This document shows, piece after piece, positions 46,576-55,440 of a DNA stretch of 64,000 bases (position 1 is its first letter; each line of letters opens with the position of its first letter). The position numbers and the translations under genes are program-made. The stretch comes from Streptococcus cristatus (GTDB taxonomy: Bacteria > Bacillota > Bacilli > Lactobacillales > Streptococcaceae): the NCBI RefSeq assembly GCF_003943515.1, contig NZ_RJPT01000003.1, positions 62,001 to 126,000 on the forward strand, in the 5' to 3' direction. Below the pieces are notes generated by a model. That model was not told the DNA's origin. It saw nothing but the letters and a program-made list of their open reading frames with translations, and made no database searches.

Positions 46576-47790
46576 TTAATGCTTGCTGCGCAGTTTCTTT
46601 CTGAGAGTGTAGGCCAGATTGGAGAGGTGGTAAAGAGGATTGGTCGGCAAGTTAAACTCACCAGCAAATTCCTCAATGGTCGGATTGAACTTGGATTTAA
46701 AGCTGTAGAGACCGCCCTTGAGGTCGTTTTCGATTCCACCCATATTTTGCCAATCTGCTCCGCGCTCAAAAGCATGTTTGGCCGTTTCGTACCAAGTGAT
46801 AATGGCTGGCTGGTAGCGACGGTATTCCTCGTCCATTCCAGCATAGATATTTTCAGAAGTCTTTCCGTATTCTAAGACCAGTGTGCCAGACAGGGGAACG
46901 ACAGCAGCACCTTGGCTGATTTTATCCTCTATAAAGTCAATTTCTTCTTGGAGGCGTTTCTGTTCTTGCTGGTTATTCTCAATCTTGCCAGGCTTGGTTT
47001 TCTCGGTAAATTTCTCTGCTTCTTTAAGTGTCTTGGTCAGCTGAGCCTGCAAGTCTTCCAAGCGTGCCTTTAGATCAATGCTAGACAAGGTGATGTAGGA
47101 GTGCTCAGGATAAGTATCCAAGAGTTTTTGGTAATAGTCTTTGCCGCGTAGGTGGATGTTTTTTCTGTTTTCTGTCTTCTTCATCAAGGCTGAAAAGTCA
47201 TCCAGTAATTCTGCTCCGCCAAATTGGATTTGAATACCTTTATTACGGGCTGTACGAATAGCCTGCCGAGTACTCTTAGAAAGCAGATCCTCGCTGAAAT
47301 CTTCTTTATGAATATTGGCCTGCAAGCGAGGCTGGATGGTTTCGTCTAGAGACTCAGTCCGTCCGACCCAGACAGCTCCAGCTTGCTGTAGCTTTTGAAT
47401 CAGCTCAATCGTCTCTGCTTTGTCTTGCAATTCACCGCCCATCTTGCTTTCTGCCAAAAAGAGGCTGGGATCAAACTTGACAAAAAGCGCTTTTTTCTCC
47501 TTGGCAAATTTCTTGAGCGACGCCAAAACAAAGGTCAGCAGCTCCTTGTCACTATAGTCCATGATAGGACCGCGCGGGATATAAAGCAGGGTCATCCCCA
47601 AAGGCAGTGGTTTGATTAGGATACTGGCTGCAGCAACCAAGTGGTCGTCTTTATAGAAGCCCAAGCGCTCATTTCCCCAGTTGTCCTTGATTTGAGCCCA
47701 GGCTGCGCTCTGCAGGAGATTGGCCTGCGGATGAGCCATGACAAAATCATCGTGTTCCTGAGCTGAAATTCCAATTTTGTAGCTGTACAT
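46576..47790 (-). CDS. murM: FemABX peptidoglycan branching enzyme MurM-like
   Basis: 404 residues from ATG 47790, which overlaps the stop codon of the upstream HAD gene (TAATG); five further in-frame residues upstream are less likely. The N-terminal QANLLQSAAWAQIK, LYIPRGPIMDY and the arm at about 225-290 are typical. MurM attaches the first amino acid, commonly Ala or Ser from charged tRNA, to the lipid II lysine. In pneumococcus such branching affects penicillin resistance and stress responses; allele effects cannot be judged here. Confidence 0.88.
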   Translation of the reverse strand: MYSYKIGISAQEHDDFVMAHPQANLLQSAAWAQIKDNWGNERLGFYKDDHLVAAASILIKPLPLGMTLLYIPRGPIMDYSDKELLTFVLASLKKFAKEKKALFVKFDPSLFLAESKMGGELQDKAETIELIQKLQQAGAVWVGRTESLDETIQPRLQANIHKEDFSEDLLSKSTRQAIRTARNKGIQIQFGGAELLDDFSALMKKTENRKNIHLRGKDYYQKLLDTYPEHSYITLSSIDLKARLEDLQAQLTKTLKEAEKFTEKTKPGKIENNQQEQKRLQEEIDFIEDKISQGAAVVPLSGTLVLEYGKTSENIYAGMDEEYRRYQPAIITWYETAKHAFERGADWQNMGGIENDLKGGLYSFKSKFNPTIEEFAGEFNLPTNPLYHLSNLAYTLRKKLRSKH

Positions 47791-48599
47791 TATTTTAAAA
47801 CCCACTCTCTAATAGCGTGTGCTACGCCGGATTCTTCGTTCGATTTGGTGATATATTTGGCGATTTTCTTGAGTTCTTCCTTACCGTTTTCCATGACAAC
47901 AGGAGAGCCGACAGCTTCCAGCATGGCGCGGTCATTTTCTTCATCACCGATAGCCATGGTCTGCTCCTTGCTCAAGCCCAGTTTTTCAGCCAGATGGAGG
48001 ATAGCAGCTCCTTTATTGACAGTTTTTTTGACAATTTCTAGATAGAAAGGAGCTGATTTAACTAGTGTATATTTTTCGGCCAATCCTGGTGGCAGCTTAG
48101 CAATGGCTGCATCCAGAATTTCTGGTTCATCAATATACATGCACTTGACGATTTCTTTATCAGCTATTTCTTCAGGTGTGCGATAGAAAATAGGCATGTT
48201 GACCAGATTAGACTCGTAAACAGTGTACTTACCGATGTTGCGATTGGCTGTATAAATGCCGTCCTTGGTGATGGCATGCATGTGAACGCCTAATTTTCGT
48301 CCGAGCAGCTCGATATCCAGATAGTCGTCATAGGTCAGTGTTTCTTTGATTAATTCTTGACCTGTAACAGTATCCTGCACCAGTCCGCCATTGAAGGTCA
48401 CGACATAGTTGCCTGGTTGATTAAGTTCTAGCTCCTCGAGGAGTTTTTTTACACCTGCAATAGGACGGCCGGTTGCAATGACGATTTTAACGCCAGCAGC
48501 CTTGGCATCCTGAACAGCGCTGAAGACTTCAGCAGTGATTTCTTTTTGGTTATTTAAAAGGGTACCGTCAATGTCAACGGCAACTAATTTGATAGACAT
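47790..48599 (-). CDS. Cof-type HAD-IIB phosphatase
   Basis: 269 residues. DIDGTLLNN carries the nucleophile, VIATGRP is motif II, and AIGDEENDRAML is motif IV; the C2B cap between is typical of YidA/Cof sugar- or flavin-phosphate phosphatases. It sits between the HD hydrolase gene and murM in one tight minus-strand operon (two-base gap upstream, one-base overlap downstream). Substrate unknown; the operon suggests a link to wall precursor or nucleotide balance, which is inference. Confidence 0.9.
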   Translation of the reverse strand: MSIKLVAVDIDGTLLNNQKEITAEVFSAVQDAKAAGVKIVIATGRPIAGVKKLLEELELNQPGNYVVTFNGGLVQDTVTGQELIKETLTYDDYLDIELLGRKLGVHMHAITKDGIYTANRNIGKYTVYESNLVNMPIFYRTPEEIADKEIVKCMYIDEPEILDAAIAKLPPGLAEKYTLVKSAPFYLEIVKKTVNKGAAILHLAEKLGLSKEQTMAIGDEENDRAMLEAVGSPVVMENGKEELKKIAKYITKSNEESGVAHAIREWVLK

Positions 48600-48600
48600 T

Positions 48601-49902
48601 TTATTCTCCGTAGGTAAATTGGTCGTTTTTGATATAGTGCATAAAGGTCTGGTTTTTTTCGCTGAAAAGTCCTGTATCTGCCAGCATTTCCTTGGGGAAG
48701 TAGAAGCGATTGTCGCCCTGTCTGGTGCCGGCCAGCGAATGGACGATAGGAGACAGGCTAGATAGTTCTGCTAAGCTCCCATCTTTTTGCAGGATTTCAA
48801 TCTGGGTCCGAGGTTTTTCAACATCGGGCCGGTAGAAATCATAAGGCAAATCAAAATTACGATGAATAGCAGTATAGTAATCGGGGTCAAAACCAACCTG
48901 TCCAACTAGGTCTCGCATGATAACCAAATGCGCTTCGTTTTCCTGAGAGAAGACGATAGACTTAAAGACCTTGCGGTTGATAAAACGCTGAGCCAAGTCT
49001 GATAAAATCTTGTCCGGACTAGTCATCCAAACTTGGAAATAGGTATTCATAACACCATCATCCAAGGCCAGATAATCCTGCAGGGTCACTCTGTTTTCAA
49101 AGAAGGGAATGAGATTGGGCGATGACAGCGCAAAATAATCCTTCTGAGCCGGATAGAGAAACTTGGCCCGCTTGAGCAGATTTTGCAGCAAAACTTCCAT
49201 AGCCCTACTGGCCGGGTGGAAATAGACCTGCATGTACATCTGGTAGCGGCTGACCACATAGTCCTCTACCGCATGCATACCATTGCGCTTGAAGGCGATG
49301 CCCTTTTCTACTGGACAAATCACTCGCAGAATCCGAGTCAAGTCAAATTGTCCATAGGAAGCGCCAGTAAAAAAGGAATCTCGCAAGAGATAGTCCATCC
49401 GGTCCACATCAATCTGGCTGGAAATCAGCTGAACTACCTGTTTATTGGGGTAAGTGTGATTGATGACGCTAGCCACCTTTTCGGGGAAATCTGGCGAAAC
49501 CTGCACCAAGGCCTGATGAATCTCTGTTTCAGGACTGGTGATAATTTGCCGCGTAATATCCTCGTGATTAGTATCAAAGAGGCGCTCAAAAGTGTGTGAA
49601 TAAGCTCCGTGCCCCAAGTCATGCAGGAGAGCGGCTGTCATGGTCAGCAGGCTTTCGTGACTATCCCAGACATCGCTATATTTTTCATTGAAAATCTTGG
49701 TGATGCGTCGAGCAATCTCATAGGCTCCCAGACAATGCGAAAAACGGCTGTGCTCCCCGCCGTGAAAAGTATAGCCAGAAGTGCCCAGCTGTTTGATGCG
49801 ACGCAGCCGTTGAAATTCTTTGGTATTGATTAAATCATAAATGACCTGATGATCCACATGCACATAATTGTGAACCGGGTCCCGAAATACTTTTTCAATC
49901 AT
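48601..49902 (-). CDS. HD-domain phosphohydrolase, YwfO/EF1143-like
   Basis: 433 residues. Metal-site motifs are HSRFSHCLGAYEIAR, LLHDLGHGAYSH (the HD pair) and the later QIDVDRMDYLLRDS. The N-terminal VFRDPVHNYVHVD and GTSGYTFHGGEHS segments match the subgroup of deoxynucleotide triphosphohydrolases that includes EF1143 of Enterococcus. It probably degrades dNTPs in the cytoplasm. First gene of a four-gene minus-strand operon. The -10 box TGATATAAT ends six bases before the ATG, predicting a leaderless mRNA. Confidence 0.88.
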   Translation of the reverse strand: MIEKVFRDPVHNYVHVDHQVIYDLINTKEFQRLRRIKQLGTSGYTFHGGEHSRFSHCLGAYEIARRITKIFNEKYSDVWDSHESLLTMTAALLHDLGHGAYSHTFERLFDTNHEDITRQIITSPETEIHQALVQVSPDFPEKVASVINHTYPNKQVVQLISSQIDVDRMDYLLRDSFFTGASYGQFDLTRILRVICPVEKGIAFKRNGMHAVEDYVVSRYQMYMQVYFHPASRAMEVLLQNLLKRAKFLYPAQKDYFALSSPNLIPFFENRVTLQDYLALDDGVMNTYFQVWMTSPDKILSDLAQRFINRKVFKSIVFSQENEAHLVIMRDLVGQVGFDPDYYTAIHRNFDLPYDFYRPDVEKPRTQIEILQKDGSLAELSSLSPIVHSLAGTRQGDNRFYFPKEMLADTGLFSEKNQTFMHYIKNDQFTYGE

Positions 49903-49908
49903 AATCCT

Positions 49909-49917
49909 ATTATATCA
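49909..49917 (-). promoter_or_regulatory. extended -10 promoter, predicting a leaderless mRNA for the HD hydrolase operon
   Basis: On the minus strand TGATATAAT, six bases, ATG at 49902. Confidence 0.65.
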
Positions 49918-49978
49918 TAAATGCTCAGTGGGCGAAATTCAAAGCCCGAAGTAGAAAGGAAGAATTCTCAAGAAATTT

Positions 49979-49987
49979 TTGATAAAA
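49979..49987 (+). promoter_or_regulatory. extended -10 box before the DUF1934 gene
   Basis: TGATAAAAT, 32 bases before ATG 50020. It supports that start over the in-frame ATG at 49921. Confidence 0.45.
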
Positions 49988-50019
49988 TAGAAGAAAGAAA
50001 CAAGGAATGTGAGAAAATA

Positions 50020-50409
50020 ATGAAAATTAGAATGAGAAATCAAATCAAATTAGATGAGCAAATGGAGTTGATTGACCAGGTCTATGATGTAGAATGGACA
50101 CAAAAAGGGAGCAATCACTATTTGATTTATCAAAGCGAGGAGCAGGAAAAAGTCGTTCTGAAGTTTAATGAGGACAAGCTGACCATGACCCGCTTTTCTG
50201 AGCCAAAAACCATTCTCCATTTTATCAAGAATGGTCAGCATGTAGTATCCATCCCGACTCCGCTAGGAGCTCAGCATTTTGTGACGGACACTCAGCATTA
50301 TCACTTAGATGTAGAAAATCAGGCTTTGGAACTTCATTATGATTTGAAAAGAGCCGAAGATGATCAGCTCTTTGCCTCTTATCAGATGAAAATAGAATGG
50401 CAAGAATAA
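50020..50409 (+). CDS. DUF1934 (YwiB-like) beta-barrel protein
   Basis: 129 residues from ATG 50020; the longer frame from 49921 begins upstream of the likely promoter. The alternating strand pattern with GSNHYLIYQ, KLTMTRFSEPKT and the TPLGAQHFVTDT stretch is typical of YwiB, which has a small lipocalin-like barrel in Bacillus. Ligand unknown. It is divergent from the HD hydrolase operon and ends shortly before the manganese-riboswitch promoter. Confidence 0.82.
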   Translation: MKIRMRNQIKLDEQMELIDQVYDVEWTQKGSNHYLIYQSEEQEKVVLKFNEDKLTMTRFSEPKTILHFIKNGQHVVSIPTPLGAQHFVTDTQHYHLDVENQALELHYDLKRAEDDQLFASYQMKIEWQE

Positions 50410-50434
50410 AAAATTGAAAAATAACAGCTCTGCC

Positions 50435-50462
50435 TTGAAAAATACAAAAATTTTGGTATAAT
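50435..50462 (+). promoter_or_regulatory. promoter of the riboswitch-controlled ATPase gene
   Basis: TTGAAA (50435-50440), 16 bases, TATAAT (50457-50462), also an extended TGG-TATAAT. Confidence 0.8.
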
Positions 50463-50470
50463 AAATACAC

Positions 50471-50577
50471 TCAAGGGAGTAGCTAACGGTTTTACCGTTA
50501 CAAGGTCGTCAATACGAAAGAAATTTCCGGCCTTGTATGAAATAGCGAGACTTGTTAATAAACAGGTCTCTTTTTTG
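50471..50577 (+). promoter_or_regulatory. yybP-ykoY manganese riboswitch with terminator
   Basis: The leader has the conserved GGGAGTAGC loop strand, AAGGTCGTCAATAC, the CCGGCCTTG return strand and TAGCGAGAC, which together match the two-legged yybP-ykoY class. The last part runs into a terminator GAGACTTGTT-aata-AACAGGTCTC-T6 (50547-50576). In this class Mn2+ binding joins the two loops and frees downstream expression. The sequence marks are visible; the ligand is from knowledge of the class. Confidence 0.88.
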
Positions 50578-50615
50578 TTTATTTTGAAAGAGGCCCATCA
50601 AAAGGAGGAGACATT

Positions 50616-53312
50616 TTGTCAAAAGAACAAAAGCGCCAAGCTTTTTATACTCAAAGTCCTGAGGAAGTTTTGCAAGCAATGGAAGCTTCCGAACAAGGGT
50701 TGACCAGCAGCCAAGCCCAGCAACGTTTGGCGGACTACGGTCGCAATGAATTGGAAGAAGGAGAGAAAAAGACTCTCTTGATGAAATTCATTGAGCAGTT
50801 CAAGGATTTGATGATTATCATCTTGTTGGTAGCGGCTATCTTGTCTGTTGTGACGTCAGGTGGAGAGGATATTGCAGATGCTATCATTATCCTAGCCGTG
50901 GTCATCATCAATGCTATTTTTGGTGTCTACCAAGAAGGTAAGGCTGAAGAAGCCATTGCGGCTCTCAAATCTATGTCCAGCCCAGCTGCGCGTGTCCTGC
51001 GTGATGGCCATGTCACAGAAGTGGATTCTAAGGTCTTGGTACCTGGAGATATCGTTCGACTGGAAGCCGGCGATGTTGTACCGGCAGATATGCGACTGTT
51101 GGAAGCTAATTCCCTGAAAATCGAAGAAGCCGCTCTGACAGGTGAGTCTGTGCCAGTTGAGAAAGATTTGACTGTTGCAGTAGCTGCTGATGCTGGTATC
51201 GGCGACCGGGTCAATATGGCCTTCCAAAACTCCAATGTCACTTACGGTCGAGGAGTAGGGGTTGTTGTCAATACTGGGATGTACACTGAAGTCGGTCATA
51301 TCGCAGGCATGTTGCAAGATGCAGATGAAACGGACACACCGCTCAAGCAAAACCTCAATAGCTTGTCTAAGGTTCTGACCTATGCTATCTTGGTAATTGC
51401 TGCGGTGACCTTTGTAGTCGGTGTCTTCATTCAAGGAAAAGATCCACTTGGTGAACTGATGACTTCGGTTGCTCTTGCGGTTGCGGCGATTCCAGAAGGT
51501 CTGCCAGCTATCGTTACCATTGTTCTGGCTTTGGGAACTCAGGTTTTGGCTAAGCGGAATTCGATTGTCCGTAAGCTTCCAGCTGTTGAGACTTTGGGTT
51601 CAACTGAGATTATCGCTTCAGATAAGACTGGTACCTTGACCATGAACAAAATGACGGTCGAAAAAGTCTTTTATGACGGAGTCTTGAATGAAGCTGGACA
51701 AGATATTGAACTTGGCTTGGAGCTGCCGCTCTTGCGTTCGGTTGTCTTAGCCAATGATACTAAGATTGACCAAGAAGGCAAGCTGATTGGTGACCCAACA
51801 GAAACAGCCTTTATCCAATATGCCTTGGACAAGGGCTATGATGTTAAAGGATTTTTAGAGAAATATCCTCGTGTAGCAGAGCTGCCATTTGATTCAGATC
51901 GTAAGCTCATGTCTACTGTTCACCCATTACCAGATGGGAAGTTCTTAGTGGCAGTTAAGGGGGCTCCCGACCAACTCTTGAAACGTTGTGTTGCCCGTGA
52001 TAAGGCTGGAGATATTGCAGCAATTGATGATACTACTTCACAGCTGATCAAGTCTAATAACTCAGAAATGGCTCACCAAGCTCTGCGCGTGCTGGCTGGT
52101 GCCTACAAGATTATTGATGTAGTTCCGACTGACTTGACCTCTGAAAATCTAGAAAATGATTTAATCTTTACTGGTTTAATCGGTATGATTGACCCAGAAC
52201 GTGCCGAAGCTGCAGAAGCTGTTCGTGTAGCCAAGGAAGCAGGAATCCGTCCGATTATGATTACTGGTGACCACCAAGATACAGCTGAAGCCATTGCTAA
52301 GCGCTTGGGAATCATTGAAGCAGGAGATACGGAAGACCATGTTCTGACAGGTGCTGAGCTCAACGAGCTTTCAGATGCAGAATTCGAAAAAGTAGTTGGT
52401 CAATACTCTGTCTATGCCCGGGTTTCTCCTGAGCACAAGGTACGGATTGTCAAAGCTTGGCAAAACCAAGGTAAGGTCGTTGCCATGACAGGTGATGGTG
52501 TCAATGACGCACCAGCTCTGAAGACAGCCGATATTGGTATCGGTATGGGAATCACAGGTACAGAAGTATCTAAGGGTGCTTCTGACATGATTCTAGCGGA
52601 TGATAACTTTGCGACAATTATCGTCGCAGTTGAAGAAGGACGGAAAGTCTTTTCAAATATTCAAAAGACCATTCAATACCTTCTTTCTGCTAATACAGCT
52701 GAAGTGCTGACTATTTTCTTGGCAACCCTCTTTGGATGGGATGTTCTGCAGCCCGTTCATCTGCTTTGGATCAACTTGGTAACAGATACCTTCCCAGCTA
52801 TCGCCTTGGGAGTTGAACCTGCCGAGCCAGGTGTCATGACTCATAAGCCTCGTGGCCGTAAGTCTAGCTTCTTCTCTGGTGGTGTCATGAGTTCCATCAT
52901 CTATCAAGGACTGCTGCAAGGTGCTCTCGTTCTGTCCGTCTATGGCTATGCTATTGCTAATCCTGTACATATTGGTGATGTAAAAGCGATCCATGCGGAT
53001 GCCCTTACTATGGCCTTTGCAACTCTAGGCCTTATTCAGCTCTTCCATGCTTACAATGTGAAATCTGTTTACCAATCTATCTTTACAGTTGGACCGTTTA
53101 ATTCTAAGACCTTTAACTGGTCTATTCTGGTTTCTTTCATCCTCTTGATTTCAACCATTGTGATTGATCCACTGGAAAAGATTTTCCATGTGACCAAGTT
53201 AGATTTGACCCAATGGACTGTTGTCCTGATCGGCAGTTTCTCTATGATTATCATTGTTGAAATTGTTAAGTTCATCCAACGTAAATTAGGTATGGACAAG
53301 AATGCTATTTAA
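50616..53312 (+). CDS. mgtA: P-type cation-exporting ATPase (PacL/MgtA-like)
   Basis: 898 residues from a TTG start, fixed by AAGGAGGAG (50602-50609). P2-type features: actuator TGES, phosphorylated Asp336 in SDKTGTLTMN, KGAPDQLL nucleotide region, MTGDGVNDAPALK hinge, and ten membrane segments with the fourth reading AAIPEGLPA. These residues fit Ca2+ or Mn2+ transport. Pneumococcal relatives have been called CaxP or MgtA and described as calcium or manganese exporters. The manganese riboswitch in front argues for manganese export. Ends at the hairpin 53317-53343. Confidence 0.93.
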   Translation: MSKEQKRQAFYTQSPEEVLQAMEASEQGLTSSQAQQRLADYGRNELEEGEKKTLLMKFIEQFKDLMIIILLVAAILSVVTSGGEDIADAIIILAVVIINAIFGVYQEGKAEEAIAALKSMSSPAARVLRDGHVTEVDSKVLVPGDIVRLEAGDVVPADMRLLEANSLKIEEAALTGESVPVEKDLTVAVAADAGIGDRVNMAFQNSNVTYGRGVGVVVNTGMYTEVGHIAGMLQDADETDTPLKQNLNSLSKVLTYAILVIAAVTFVVGVFIQGKDPLGELMTSVALAVAAIPEGLPAIVTIVLALGTQVLAKRNSIVRKLPAVETLGSTEIIASDKTGTLTMNKMTVEKVFYDGVLNEAGQDIELGLELPLLRSVVLANDTKIDQEGKLIGDPTETAFIQYALDKGYDVKGFLEKYPRVAELPFDSDRKLMSTVHPLPDGKFLVAVKGAPDQLLKRCVARDKAGDIAAIDDTTSQLIKSNNSEMAHQALRVLAGAYKIIDVVPTDLTSENLENDLIFTGLIGMIDPERAEAAEAVRVAKEAGIRPIMITGDHQDTAEAIAKRLGIIEAGDTEDHVLTGAELNELSDAEFEKVVGQYSVYARVSPEHKVRIVKAWQNQGKVVAMTGDGVNDAPALKTADIGIGMGITGTEVSKGASDMILADDNFATIIVAVEEGRKVFSNIQKTIQYLLSANTAEVLTIFLATLFGWDVLQPVHLLWINLVTDTFPAIALGVEPAEPGVMTHKPRGRKSSFFSGGVMSSIIYQGLLQGALVLSVYGYAIANPVHIGDVKAIHADALTMAFATLGLIQLFHAYNVKSVYQSIFTVGPFNSKTFNWSILVSFILLISTIVIDPLEKIFHVTKLDLTQWTVVLIGSFSMIIIVEIVKFIQRKLGMDKNAI

Positions 53313-53316
53313 GAGC

Positions 53317-53343
53317 AAAAAGTCATCTACGGATGGCTTTTTT
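53317..53343 (+). terminator. terminator after mgtA
   Basis: AAAGTCATC-tacg-GATGGCTTT, then T-run. Confidence 0.83.
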
Positions 53344-53561
53344 GCGTAAATATGGGTTTGGTGGCGGTGGTGGATCTGACTAAAAAACAGCTCATTTTCG
53401 TGGATAAAGGCTGGGAAGTCTCGAAAAAATCCTAGCACCCCCATGTCATTATATTACTTTTTTAACAATTCCATGACAAGGGGCTCCTATTCTTGCCTAT
53501 CCATTAAAAATTGTATAAAATGAAGGAGCTTCATTATCCGATTAGGCAAATGTCTGAAAAT

Positions 53562-53580
53562 GTGTTATAATAAAACGATA
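53562..53580 (+). promoter_or_regulatory. extended -10 promoter of prfB
   Basis: TGTTATAAT about 28 bases before the ATG at 53598. The rest of the 285-base gap (53313-53597) shows no gene. Confidence 0.6.
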
Positions 53581-53597
53581 TATGAAAAGAGGTATTT

Positions 53598-54693
53598 ATG
53601 GACATTTCAGAAATTCGTCAAAAGATTGACGCAAATCGTGAAAAATTAGCTTCTTTCAGGGGGTCTCTTTGACTTAGAGGGCTTGGAAGAAGAAATTGCC
53701 ATCTTAGAAAATAAGATGACAGAGCCTGACTTTTGGGATGATAATATTGCAGCTCAAAAGACATCTCAGGAGCTCAATGAACTCAAGCAAACCTATGAGA
53801 ATTTCCATCAGATGACCGAGCTTTTTGATGAATCGGAAATCTTACTTGATTTTCTAGCTGAGGACGACTCGGTTCAGGAAGAGCTGGAAGAAAAGTTGAC
53901 CGAGCTTGAGAAGATGATGACTAGCTATGAGATGACTCTCTTGCTGTCAGAGCCTTATGATAATAACAATGCCATTCTCGAAATTCACCCAGGTTCTGGT
54001 GGAACAGAAGCTCAGGATTGGGGCGATATGCTGCTGCGGATGTACACGCGCTTTGGTAATGCCAAGGGCTTCAAAGTAGAAGTCTTGGATTATCAGGCTG
54101 GTGATGAGGCGGGTATTAAGTCAGTGACCCTTTCCTTTGAAGGGCCGCATGCTTATGGTCTACTTAAGTCAGAAATGGGTGTTCACCGCTTGGTTCGAAT
54201 TTCGCCATTTGATTCAGCGAAACGCCGTCATACTTCCTTTACTTCAGTAGAGGTCATGCCAGAGTTGGACGATACTATTGAAGTAGAAGTCCGTGATGAT
54301 GATATTAAGATGGACACTTTCCGTTCAGGCGGAGCCGGCGGACAGAACGTCAATAAGGTATCAACTGGCGTGCGATTGACCCATATTCCGACAGGAATTG
54401 TCGTACAGTCTACCGTTGACCGGACCCAGTATGGCAACCGTGACCGAGCTATGAAAATGCTGCAGGCTAAGCTCTATCAGTTGGAGCAAGAGAAAAAAGC
54501 AGCAGAAGTCGACTCGCTCAAGGGAGATAAAAAAGAGATTTCTTGGGGCAGTCAGATTCGTTCCTATGTCTTTACCCCTTATACAATGGTCAAAGATCAT
54601 CGAACCAGCTATGAAGTAGCTCAGGTGGATAAGGTCATGGACGGAGACTTAGATGGCTTTATTGATGCCTATTTAAAATGGAGACTCAACTAA
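53598..54693 (+). CDS. prfB: peptide chain release factor 2, with programmed +1 frameshift
   Basis: Translation starts at ATG 53598 (AAAGAGG five bases before). After 24 codons it meets an in-frame TGA at 53670-53672. The site is AGGGGG, three bases, CTT-TGA-C: an internal Shine-Dalgarno followed by the slippery CTT codon, the standard autoregulatory frameshift of RF2. Skipping T53670 continues in the frame of 53671-54693, giving 364 residues. The GGQ loop ([11 protein letters not shown]) and the SPF stop-reading motif (ISPFDSAKR) are intact. RF2 reads UGA and UAA; low RF2 lets ribosomes shift and make more. The protein gene is thus in two frames. Confidence 0.97.
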
Positions 54694-54747
54694 AAACAGA
54701 GTGAAATCGCTAGATAAAAACTCTGATGAAAGGAATTGTACTAATTC

Positions 54748-55440
54748 ATGTCAATGATTGAAATGAAAGACGTTGTTAAAAAGTATGACAACGGGACAAC
54801 TGCTCTACGTGGTGTATCTATACATATCGAACCAGGTGAATTTGCCTATATTGTAGGTCCTTCAGGAGCAGGTAAATCAACTTTTATTAGACTCCTCTAT
54901 CGTGAAATTAAAATCGATAAAGGAAACCTTGCTGTAGCAGGTTTTAACTTGGGAAAAATCAAGAAACGGGATATTCCAATGCTGCGCCGTAGAGTAGGTG
55001 TGGTTTTCCAAGACTATAAACTACTTCCTAAAAAGACTGTTTATGAGAATATTGCCTACGCTATGGAAGTTATTGGTGAGCGTCGTAGAAATATCAAGAA
55101 ACGCGTTATGGAAGTTTTGGATCTGGTTGGCCTTAAGCACAAGGTTCGTTCCTTCCCGAATGAGTTATCAGGGGGAGAACAGCAGCGGATTGCGATTGCG
55201 CGTGCCATTGTCAACAATCCTCAGGTCTTGATTGCTGACGAGCCGACTGGTAACTTGGACCCAGATAATTCATGGGAAATCATGAATTTGCTGGAGCGCA
55301 TTAACCTGCAAGGAACTACAGTTCTGATGGCGACTCACAATAGTCAGATTGTAAATACCCTACGTCACCGCGTCATTGCTATCGAAAATGGTCGTGTGGT
55401 GCGTGATGAGGCGGAAGGAGAATACGGATACGATGATTAG
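54748..55440 (+). CDS. ftsE: cell-division ABC ATPase FtsE
   Basis: 230 residues. Walker A GPSGAGKST, signature LSGGEQQRIAIAR, Walker B VLIADEPTGNLD and switch His in MATHNSQ. FtsE works with FtsX as a gate that activates peptidoglycan hydrolases (PcsB in streptococci) at the division site. It follows prfB, as in many Gram-positives, with a poorly spaced ribosome site (AAAGGAA, 12 bases before ATG); the ATG at 54754 is an alternative. Its end overlaps ftsX. Confidence 0.96.
   Translation: MSMIEMKDVVKKYDNGTTALRGVSIHIEPGEFAYIVGPSGAGKSTFIRLLYREIKIDKGNLAVAGFNLGKIKKRDIPMLRRRVGVVFQDYKLLPKKTVYENIAYAMEVIGERRRNIKKRVMEVLDLVGLKHKVRSFPNELSGGEQQRIAIARAIVNNPQVLIADEPTGNLDPDNSWEIMNLLERINLQGTTVLMATHNSQIVNTLRHRVIAIENGRVVRDEAEGEYGYDD

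Noticed and set aside
53683-54693. prfB read as a single 336-codon gene
   Set aside because: The frameshift site and the upstream 24 codons show that the protein begins at 53598.
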